64,000 nucleotides of DNA, taken from Mycolicibacterium sp. TY81. GTDB taxonomy: Bacteria; Actinomycetota; Actinomycetes; Mycobacteriales; Mycobacteriaceae. The notes under the pieces were generated by a model. The model was given only the letters and a program-made list of their open reading frames with translations, was not told the DNA's origin and did not search any database. Below are positions 1 to 6,954 of this stretch, piece by piece. Made by a program: the position numbers and the translations under genes. Within the stretch, counting starts at the first letter, position 1, and every line of letters starts with the position of its first letter. The stretch covers positions 3,224,001 through 3,288,000 of the forward strand of contig NZ_AP023362.1 of NCBI RefSeq assembly GCF_018326285.1. The letters are read 5' to 3'.

Positions 1-76
1 CGACACCCCGGCGCACGTGCTCGTCGACGGCTACACCTACGGTTCGCTGTCCATGACGTCATACACCCTGACCTGA
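1..76 (+). CDS. C-terminal end of an unidentified protein (partial)
   Basis: An open frame enters from the left edge, in phase from base 2, and ends at a TGA at 74-76. The visible 24 residues end in the string SLSMTSYTLT. I do not recognise the family. The gene converges on the flavin oxidoreductase that follows, with only 7 bases between the two stop codons. Confidence 0.45.
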   Translation, partial: DTPAHVLVDGYTYGSLSMTSYTLT

Positions 77-83
77 CACACGC

Positions 84-1466
84 TCACGCAGTGCTGGTGG
101 CGTCAACCTCCGTCGCACCGGCGGGTTTCAGGGTCTCGGCCGGAGTTGCGTACGCGTGGCGACGGTTGAGGAACTGGTGACGCGCATTCTCGCCGACCAG
201 CGTGCGCACCTCGTTCAGCAGGGCACGTCTGCCCCGGTGCTGCTGCCGCAGCAGCCGGCCGGCCGAGCCGAACAGCCGAGCCGGACTCAGCACCTGCGAG
301 GGCTTCTCCCGGTGCGTGAAGAGATCGAGGAACCGCCCGATCTGCCCCTTGTCATGCAGGTCCGCGACCATCTGCGGGAACACTGCCGGCACCCGCCCCG
401 CTTTGCCCAGATCGTTGGCGAACCAGTAGTGATCGGAGAACTCGCGATCGCGCCACCGGCCCCAGCGCGCCAGTGCCGCGTCCTGCGCTTCCGGTGAACC
501 GCCCAGTCCCGCAACGATTGCCGGCACCGCCGCGTCAACCTGTGCGAATGCGTCACCGATCCCCCGCCCGGGCGACGGATCCTTGAAATGACCGGCGTCG
601 CCGACCAGCATCCACCCGGGTCCGCACGGGTCCCGGAAGAAACCGTTGTAGTGGACCATCCCGAACAACTTGCCGACTCGCTGAGCGCCCTCGAGCGCCT
701 CGACCACCGGTTCACAGCTCAGGGCGTGGTCCATGAAGCTGCGTTCGAGGTTGGTGCGGAATCGCGGTAGCTCACTCAGCTCGGGGATCACGATGACCTG
801 ATACAGCCCGTTGTCGGCCGCCGCGCCGATCACGAACTTGTCGGCCCACCGATGGAAGACGTTGGTCGGCTCCTCCGGCATGTTCGCGCCCTCGAAGAAC
901 GCCCAGTACGCAAAACGTTGATTCGGTACGACGTTGTACTTACGCGCCGCAACAAGATTCGCGACGGTCGAGTTGCGGCCGTCGGCGCCGACGACGAGTC
1001 GGGCACGGAGTTCGTTCTCGTGGCCACCGTTCCTGACGCGCACGCCGGTGACCCGCCCACCGTCCTGCAGCAGTCCGGTGACGTCGGCGGCCATCCGTAC
1101 CTCTGCCCCCGCCTGCTCGGCGGCGCCGACCAGAATCGGATCGAGCAGGGTGCGCCGGACGGAGGCACTACCGCCGACGTCGCCTGCACGTTGCGGCCAT
1201 CTGACATTGAACTGGAAGTCCTCGGCGCGGGAATTGGACCGCATCATGAACGGCGCACCGGTGGCGTGCAGTTGGTCCGTCACGCCGAGGCGATCGAGAA
1301 ATGCCAACCCGTCGGCCTCGAAGATGTGGGTCGACAGGGTGTCCCGTGGAAACGTCGCGCGTTCGACTACCGCAACGTTCACACCCTGCCGTGCCAGCAT
1401 CGCGGCCAGCGGCGAGCCGGCACACCGAGCACCGACGATGACGACGTCAAATCCTTGGGCCAACAT
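84..1466 (-). CDS. FAD-dependent oxidoreductase (geranylgeranyl-reductase/halogenase-like fold)
   Basis: A flavoprotein of 460 aa. The N-terminal beta-alpha-beta FAD site is VVIVGARCAGSPLA (residues 8-21), a GxxxxG variant of the usual GxGxxG, with the ribose-binding Glu near residue 36. A VVGADGRNST stretch and a C-terminal GDAGHFKDPSPGRG motif complete the p-hydroxybenzoate-hydroxylase-type fold. The ATG at 1466 is chosen over an in-frame ATG 30 codons upstream because GGGAG lies about 6 bases before it and the FAD motif starts right after. It stands alone on the minus strand. The substrate cannot be inferred; family members reduce isoprenoid chains or hydroxylate or halogenate aromatics. 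Confidence 0.8.
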   Translation of the reverse strand: MLAQGFDVVIVGARCAGSPLAAMLARQGVNVAVVERATFPRDTLSTHIFEADGLAFLDRLGVTDQLHATGAPFMMRSNSRAEDFQFNVRWPQRAGDVGGSASVRRTLLDPILVGAAEQAGAEVRMAADVTGLLQDGGRVTGVRVRNGGHENELRARLVVGADGRNSTVANLVAARKYNVVPNQRFAYWAFFEGANMPEEPTNVFHRWADKFVIGAAADNGLYQVIVIPELSELPRFRTNLERSFMDHALSCEPVVEALEGAQRVGKLFGMVHYNGFFRDPCGPGWMLVGDAGHFKDPSPGRGIGDAFAQVDAAVPAIVAGLGGSPEAQDAALARWGRWRDREFSDHYWFANDLGKAGRVPAVFPQMVADLHDKGQIGRFLDLFTHREKPSQVLSPARLFGSAGRLLRQQHRGRRALLNEVRTLVGENARHQFLNRRHAYATPAETLKPAGATEVDATSTA

Positions 1467-1848
1467 GGTTGCTCCCGAAGTTCGCACTGCGCCGAGGCGG
1501 GCCGACCCGGCGCAGCTGGAAAAAGCGTACGCCGCACAATGCGTGACGTACAGCAATTCTTCAGGACTTTGCCGTGCTTACCTGAAACGGAATTTCGCCG
1601 GTTTTATCACAGCACCGTCAATGCCACGACGCGCTAGACCCGTTGTTCCACAGCAGTTCTGACGTAACTGTGGTTGCGCGCGACGATGGCGTACTCACGC
1701 CTCCGACAGGCCGGCGTGCCATGAATTGCATCAAAACAGTTCGCTTGCAACTTAATTCGTCACCGTAGCGCTCAAGATGCCGGTCGTGGAGTCCGCCGAA
1801 AACTGCGAAACCTGTTGTGCGCACGTAATGCTGCGCACGGCAGCGGCG
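1467..1848. other. Intergenic region with two inverted repeats
   Basis: About 380 bases lie between the oxidoreductase start and the cutinase stop, both on the minus strand. A perfect 7-bp inverted repeat, GTGCGCA / TGCGCAC (1817-1823 and 1832-1838, 8-base loop), lies just past the cutinase stop and may be a terminator, though no T-run follows. Nearer the oxidoreductase an imperfect CCACAG...CTGTGG repeat (about 1650-1672) could be an operator. No convincing coding frame is seen. Confidence 0.4.
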
Positions 1849-2730
1849 CTACGACAAAGCGGGTCCGGGAGTCGGCGACGTCGTAGAGGAGGTCGACGGA
1901 ACCGAACTGGGAGGCTGCAATCCGTAGCCGGCCTGCGGGCCCGGCGGCGTGCCGTACGTCTGCGGAGGTCCGGGCAATGCGCCGTAGCCCATTTGCGGGT
2001 TGGTACCGGGCTGCGGGCCATACGCCGGGAACTGCGAGCCGTACCCGGGCGGTGTCAGATGCGAGCCGGCAAGGAGCTTCGACGCCACGAAAGCCGCTGC
2101 CTGGTCCGTGTAAGCGGGAACATAACCCTGCGTGTGTCCACTCCAGGAATTGCCCGCACCGGCGTGGCAGATCGGGTCGGCAGGATTACAGAGGTCGATC
2201 GCCTTGGGACTGAGCGGTGAGTTCTGGGTCGGCGGCGCTCCGTCGGTGCGGTCTGCCTGGTTGCCGAAAGTAGCGACGGCCGCGATGTTCTTGTTGTACT
2301 CAGGCGGCAACGGATCACCCCAGTTGATACCGGAGAAGCCGGCCACGATGTTGACGACGCTCGCGCCTTGCGAGTAGCCACCCAGAACGATCTTTGTATC
2401 GGGGCAAGCCGACGCCGTGGACTTGATGTGAGCGATCGCGTCCTTGGCCCCCTCGCCACTGTGCCGCTGCGTGATGGTGGCCTTGTAGTCCACCGCATAC
2501 GACCTGATGGTCAAGCCGCCGGCCTGCTTGCGCAGCGCATCAACGAGGGCATCCCCGACCCGGCCCATACCTGCCGGCTCGTCGGTGCCGCGCGCGAAGA
2601 TGACTTCGGCGTCGGGACAGTCGTCGGCAGCAGCCACCGGCGCCACGCCCGTGATGACGAGCGGGGCCGCAACCGTGAGCAGAGCGACCGCGCCAGCAAC
2701 GACCGCGCGATGTACGTGGCGAAACAGCAT
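1849..2730 (-). CDS. Secreted cutinase-family serine esterase
   Basis: An alpha/beta hydrolase of the cutinase family (CULP type), 293 aa, expected to hydrolyse lipid esters outside the cell. A Sec signal peptide spans residues 1-35 (hydrophobic run, then VAAADD). The nucleophile is Ser120 in GGYSQGAS; Asp185 in CNPADPIC and His199 in SGHTQGY complete the triad. Cys38/Cys109 and Cys181/Cys188 match the two family disulfides. Residues 224-293 are an extra tail rich in Pro, Gly, Gln and Tyr, ending in a Ser/Thr/Pro stretch, likely disordered or wall-associated. It is transcribed away from the MFS cluster. Confidence 0.92.
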   Translation of the reverse strand: MLFRHVHRAVVAGAVALLTVAAPLVITGVAPVAAADDCPDAEVIFARGTDEPAGMGRVGDALVDALRKQAGGLTIRSYAVDYKATITQRHSGEGAKDAIAHIKSTASACPDTKIVLGGYSQGASVVNIVAGFSGINWGDPLPPEYNKNIAAVATFGNQADRTDGAPPTQNSPLSPKAIDLCNPADPICHAGAGNSWSGHTQGYVPAYTDQAAAFVASKLLAGSHLTPPGYGSQFPAYGPQPGTNPQMGYGALPGPPQTYGTPPGPQAGYGLQPPSSVPSTSSTTSPTPGPALS

Positions 2731-3083
2731 CTCCGCATCTTACCCGCATACAGGAAAGTAAGACAAAACCCTGACCAGCAAATATTCATTCCACAGCAAT
2801 TAGGACCGCGTCCAGATGCGCGATCCAGTCAGGTTTCCGGCAAACTCGGCGACCGGGATTCCACCTTCCAGCAGCGCGGGTACCGACCGCGCCGGCCGGT
2901 ATAGTCGCCGGCGTGGGTGCTCGTTCCGACCAGGCTTCCGCACCCATGGTGCGGGCGCATTCGTCGTGCGCCCCGTCTTTTCTCTCCTCGATCTGGAACC
3001 GCGCCCGCCTGGCGCCCCTGAACAAATTCGCGCGCTGATTTCCGCTGCCCGAACGTTCACCCCTCCAGTTCCTGTGATGAGAA
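2731..3083. other. Divergent intergenic region between cutinase and MFS gene
   Basis: This 353-base spacer holds an inverted repeat TCTTAC / GTAAGA (2738-2743 and 2758-2763) next to the cutinase start, a possible operator. It also holds a plus-strand -10-like TATAGT at 2900-2905, followed 7 bases later by a GTG that opens a short frame (2913-3038). The MFS gene starts at 3084 behind a weak GATGAG ribosome site. Confidence 0.45.
2913..3038 (+). CDS. Possible leaderless small ORF upstream of the MFS gene (41 aa)
   Basis: A 41-codon frame begins with GTG at 2913 exactly where transcription from the TATAGT box at 2900-2905 would start, so it could be translated from a leaderless mRNA, common in mycobacteria. 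The peptide starts MGARSDQASAPMVRAHSSC and ends APLNKFAR. It resembles no family I know. It may be a regulatory leader peptide or chance. It ends 45 bases before the MFS start, so one transcript could carry both. Confidence 0.3.
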   Translation: MGARSDQASAPMVRAHSSCAPSFLSSIWNRARLAPLNKFAR

Positions 3084-4418
3084 ATGAAGCCATCTCTCTA
3101 CGCCGTTGCGGCGTCGTTGTACCTCGCTGAGTACACCCTCTATTCGAACTCCTCCGCGACCGTTCTCTTGAACGCGTCGATCTCGGACTTCTTTCACGTG
3201 CCCTACGGGCTGGCCGCAAACGTCGGCGTGGCCTTTCTCGCCGGGTTCTGTGCGACCCTCCTGCCGGCCGGCCTGCTACTGCACCGCTGCCGGCCGCTCA
3301 CCACGTTCTACGTCAGTTCGGCAGCGCTCGCGGTACTCGGCGTCGCCGCGAGCCTCAGCCCGTCGTTCTGGATCCTCATCGTGGTCCGGTTCCTGCAGGG
3401 CGCGGCGTCGGCCGTGCTGGCACCGCAGTTGTTCCGGATCGCGCGACAGCAGTTCTATCCCGATCACCACACGGCATTCCTCGGCACCTGGGGGTTCGTG
3501 GTGTCGGCGTCAGCGCTGTGTTCACCACTGATCACCGCGGTGCTCAACGACGCGTGGGGGTGGCGGGCCTTCCCGTACGAGACGGTGCTGACGACGGTTG
3601 TGTCGATTCCGCTACTGGCGTGGGGCGCGCGGGCGCAGGCACCCGAACTCGAGACTGCGCCCGAGACCTCCCGCCAAGGTGCGGGTTTGATCATCGGTTT
3701 CGGGCTGGCGCAGGTCGTCATCTTCCTGGCGGCCGGGACGACGAGTGAGCTGACGACCAAGGCCGCGTTGGGCGCGCTGGCGACGGTCCTGGGCGTCGTG
3801 GTCATCGGCGCCTGCCGATCGTCAGCCGGGGACGGAGGTCGCCGGCCGATTCTGTATCGCAGCTTCCTGATCGTCTTCGTGGCGGGCATCGCGACCAACG
3901 TCTTCACCTTGGTGGTGATCTATGTCCTCCAACGGGTGCACTCTTTCACCTCGTACCGGGCGGCGCTCGTTCTCGTGCCCATGGCGGTGGTCGCTGGTCT
4001 GTTGCCGATCTCGAGGTTCGGCCGCCCCGGCGATGCCGCGAAGAACACCCGGTTGGTGGCTTACGGAGCGGCTTGCCTAGCACTGGCCGGCTGCTGGGTC
4101 GCGGTCAGCGCCGAGCATGTGGGTTCGTCGCTGATCAGTGCCACCATGATGGGCGGCGCCATGGGCTTCCTCTGGAGTTCACTGGCCACCAACGTGCTGA
4201 CGAGTTCCGGCCGGGTGACGTTCGATTCCGCGGTGTACCACTACCTGCGGGCGTTGGGCGCGGCCATCGGGGTGTCGGTAGGGGCAACGGCGATCGGCGG
4301 TTTCGCGGATCCGCACCGCCTGCTCATCTTCGCCGGGGTGCTGATCGCCGTCGTCGGGGTCATCGCGTCCGTCGCCGTACGGCCGGTCGTCACCGCTCGT
4401 GTGGAGGTCCAACGGTGA
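3084..4418 (+). CDS. MFS-family membrane transporter
   Basis: A polytopic protein of 444 aa with about 12 hydrophobic segments across its whole length. An RFLQGAASAVLAPQ stretch (about residues 111-124) resembles the conserved TM4/motif C area of drug:H+ antiporters, and FLWSSLATNV near the C-terminal half is similar to MFS signatures. Probably a proton-driven exporter of a small molecule. Its TGA overlaps the GTG of the next gene (GTGA at 4415-4418), so the two are translationally coupled. The downstream monooxygenase suggests that the cargo is a modified small molecule; this is inference. Confidence 0.8.
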   Translation: MKPSLYAVAASLYLAEYTLYSNSSATVLLNASISDFFHVPYGLAANVGVAFLAGFCATLLPAGLLLHRCRPLTTFYVSSAALAVLGVAASLSPSFWILIVVRFLQGAASAVLAPQLFRIARQQFYPDHHTAFLGTWGFVVSASALCSPLITAVLNDAWGWRAFPYETVLTTVVSIPLLAWGARAQAPELETAPETSRQGAGLIIGFGLAQVVIFLAAGTTSELTTKAALGALATVLGVVVIGACRSSAGDGGRRPILYRSFLIVFVAGIATNVFTLVVIYVLQRVHSFTSYRAALVLVPMAVVAGLLPISRFGRPGDAAKNTRLVAYGAACLALAGCWVAVSAEHVGSSLISATMMGGAMGFLWSSLATNVLTSSGRVTFDSAVYHYLRALGAAIGVSVGATAIGGFADPHRLLIFAGVLIAVVGVIASVAVRPVVTARVEVQR

Positions 4419-5722
4419 GGCGCGACATCGTCTTCGCCTGGCCGCCCGGGCAACTCACCACGGACCCGCGCCTGGCCTACAACGGCATCTCGAAAACCTA
4501 TGTGCGACAGGTGTTCGAGAGCCTCGTCGACATCGACCCGGTCACCGCCCAGCTGCGACCGTGGCTGGCGTCGTCGTGGCGTCGCCCCGATCCGCTCACC
4601 GTGGAAGTGACGGTCCCGCCCGGCCGGCACTTCTCCGATGGCACGCCGCTCACCGCAGAGCTGGTCCGAAACAGCTTCCGCGACATCATGACCGACCTTG
4701 CGGACGCCACTCCCCTGCCGGCGGCGGTTGCCGCGCTCACCGGACTGTCAGCCGTCGAATCACGCGGCGAGACGGTCACGTTCCGGTTCGAGCGGCACAA
4801 CGCCGCATTCCTGCACAGTCTGGCCGGTGTGAACTTGGCGGTCAGCAAGCCGTCGACCGGTGACATGCGCCTCGGCACCGGCTCGTGGGTGCCGGCGGAG
4901 TCGGGGTGCCTCGTCGATGGCAGGCATCGTCTGGTGTTCGACGCGCGCGACGACGGATCCGCCGCGGTGCGCGCCGGTAGCACCGACGGCTTCGTGACGG
5001 CCGATATCCACAACCCGGGCATCAGCTACGGCTTGTGCCCCAACGCATCCCGCGGTCCGCTCGCCGATCACCGAATCCGGCGTGCGTTGTCGCTGCTGAT
5101 CGATCGTGAGCGACTGCGCCCGATCCTGCAGACGTGCGGCTACACCGTCGCCGGCTCGGTGCTCACGCCGACCGCGCTGCACTACCTGGATTGCTCAGAC
5201 CAGTTGCGGCACGAACCGGCAGCGGCACACCGGTTGCTCGATGCGGCCGCCGCCGACGGGTTGCGATTCGAGGTCGTGTTCAACAGCTCGTTCTCCCCCG
5301 TCGACGCCGGACTGTTGTCCGCGGTTGCCGGCCAGTGGGCGGACCATCGCATCGAGCTGGTGCTGCACGACGTCGACTTCGGCGAGCTCCGGTCGCGGCA
5401 GCAGACTGGCGACTACGATTTCCGGTTCTTCTATTACACGGCAACCGATCCCGATGCGTTGCGGTACCAGTTCGCGCTCGATCAACGCAACGCGATGTGC
5501 CGCGTGGAACGCGATCGGCTCGACGACCTGCTCGACGCTCAGCTGCACTGCCCCGAGCCCGCCGAGCGCCGAAAGCTGGTGCACGACATCCAGTCCCGAA
5601 TCATCCATGACGGGCTGTGGCTGCCGATCGGCAACGTGCGCACCGTCGTCAGCCACCGACCGGACACCGTGCCCCGACTCGCGCTCGACGCCGAGGGCCT
5701 GGCGCGCTTCACTCATCTCTGA
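4415..5722 (+). CDS. Family-5 solute-binding protein domain lacking a signal peptide
   Basis: A 435-aa protein of the SBP_bac_5 (oligopeptide/nickel-binding) fold, recognised by PDPLTVEVTVPPGRHFSDGTP (residues about 58-78), ELVRNSFRDI and DHRIRRALSLLIDRERL. Family members are normally exported lipoproteins. Here the GTG start overlapping the MFS stop gives VRRDIVFAW, going straight into the first strand, with no signal sequence or lipobox, so the protein is probably cytoplasmic. No permease or ATPase gene is adjacent. In E. coli SgrR a similar domain is a cytoplasmic ligand sensor next to the exporter gene setA; this protein lacks SgrR's N-terminal helix-turn-helix. The role is unknown; ligand sensing, carrying, or an enzyme-like use are possible. 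Confidence 0.75.
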   Translation: MRRDIVFAWPPGQLTTDPRLAYNGISKTYVRQVFESLVDIDPVTAQLRPWLASSWRRPDPLTVEVTVPPGRHFSDGTPLTAELVRNSFRDIMTDLADATPLPAAVAALTGLSAVESRGETVTFRFERHNAAFLHSLAGVNLAVSKPSTGDMRLGTGSWVPAESGCLVDGRHRLVFDARDDGSAAVRAGSTDGFVTADIHNPGISYGLCPNASRGPLADHRIRRALSLLIDRERLRPILQTCGYTVAGSVLTPTALHYLDCSDQLRHEPAAAHRLLDAAAADGLRFEVVFNSSFSPVDAGLLSAVAGQWADHRIELVLHDVDFGELRSRQQTGDYDFRFFYYTATDPDALRYQFALDQRNAMCRVERDRLDDLLDAQLHCPEPAERRKLVHDIQSRIIHDGLWLPIGNVRTVVSHRPDTVPRLALDAEGLARFTHL

Positions 5723-5740
5723 AACCGAAAGGCACCCAAC

Positions 5741-6889
5741 GTGTCAGACCACACCACCGCACCCGTCGTCATCGTGGGCGCCGGCCTCGGCGGACTCGCC
5801 GCGGCGATCGCACTACAGCAGGGCGGCCACCACGCCATCGTGGTGGACAAGACCCGTGAGCTCGGCGAGGTCGGCGGCCCGCTCGGCATCTCACCACCGA
5901 CGCTACGACTGTTCGGCGAATGGGGCATGCTCGAGCAGTTCAACCGGATCTCCTCTGCGACGCGCTATTTCGAGACACACGATCAGACCGGTCACGTCGA
6001 GTCCGTCGCCGACTACGCGGCAATCCCGGAAATCGGTTCGGAACACGGCCGGTTCGGATACGCCGACGCCGAGGTGTCGCCGCGCACCGTCCACCGGGCC
6101 GATCTGCATGCCCTGATGGTGGCGCATCTCGGCCGGGACCGAGTTCGGCTGCGCCACCAGCTGACCGGTCTCGCCGAGCATGACGATCACGTCGAGCTCA
6201 CGTTCGCCGACGACGCCGTCATCCGGACGCAGTTGGTGATCGGGGCCGACGGGCTGCGTTCCACTGTGCGTGGGCTTTTCAGCGATGACTCGATCAACTA
6301 CTGCGGTTCGGTGATCTTCCGCGCCGTCAGCCCCGTCGACTGTCTCGGTACCCGCCCGAACGACCGGTTGCGCTCGTGGCATTCGGCCGACTACGCCAAA
6401 CACGTCATCGCTATGCCGGTGCGCGCGGGCCGGCAGGTAGCGGTCGACGCGACCCTCGGTATCGACGAACCACCACTGCACCTGTGGTCGGCGCGTGCGG
6501 ATTTGGCAGCACTGGCAAGGCAATTCGATGATTTCGAGACCGTTGTTGGTCAGCTGATCCGCGGCGCCACCGGGCCGGTGTACATGCACCCGGTCTACGA
6601 CCGGGACCCCATCGCGCGCTGGACCACAGCGCGCGTCGCGCTGCTCGGTGATGCCGCGCATCCGATGACGCCGTTCGGCGGGCAGGGCGCCAATCAGGCC
6701 ATCCAGGACGGTGCCGAACTCGCACGTCAACTGTCCGATGCGCAGGACGGTGATGTCGCCGCGGCACTCCAGCGCTACCAGGCCGTCCGGACCGAGCAGA
6801 CAGCGGAGATTCAGCGGTCAGCGCGGCAGCTGGCCTCGCGGCGGGCGACCATCGCGATGCGGCTGACCGACGTGCTGGTCGACGCCTAG
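5741..6889 (+). CDS. FAD-dependent aromatic-type monooxygenase
   Basis: A 382-aa class A flavoprotein monooxygenase, similar in layout to salicylate hydroxylase. It has the GAGLGG dinucleotide motif at residues 13-18, the DG motif around Asp170 (IGADGLRSTVRG) that contacts FAD and NAD(P)H, and the GD motif GDAAHPMTPFGGQGANQ from residue 303. It should hydroxylate or otherwise oxygenate a small, possibly aromatic substrate with NAD(P)H and O2. The GTG at 5741 follows a GAAAGG ribosome site. It lies 18 bases behind the solute-binding-domain gene and forms an apparent three-gene operon with it and the MFS exporter. Confidence 0.85.
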   Translation: MSDHTTAPVVIVGAGLGGLAAAIALQQGGHHAIVVDKTRELGEVGGPLGISPPTLRLFGEWGMLEQFNRISSATRYFETHDQTGHVESVADYAAIPEIGSEHGRFGYADAEVSPRTVHRADLHALMVAHLGRDRVRLRHQLTGLAEHDDHVELTFADDAVIRTQLVIGADGLRSTVRGLFSDDSINYCGSVIFRAVSPVDCLGTRPNDRLRSWHSADYAKHVIAMPVRAGRQVAVDATLGIDEPPLHLWSARADLAALARQFDDFETVVGQLIRGATGPVYMHPVYDRDPIARWTTARVALLGDAAHPMTPFGGQGANQAIQDGAELARQLSDAQDGDVAAALQRYQAVRTEQTAEIQRSARQLASRRATIAMRLTDVLVDA

Positions 6890-6912
6890 CCCCGCGGACG
6901 CCGAAACCTGAA

Positions 6913-6945
6913 GCGGCGGTGACGTTCCATGTACGTCACCGCCGC
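6913..6945. terminator. Bidirectional hairpin terminator
   Basis: A perfect 13-bp inverted repeat, GCGGCGGTGACGT / ACGTCACCGCCGC with a 7-base loop, sits between two convergent genes (the monooxygenase ends at 6889, the secreted protein at 6955). It lacks a T-run, as many mycobacterial terminators do. Confidence 0.75.
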
Positions 6946-6954
6946 CGTCAGACC

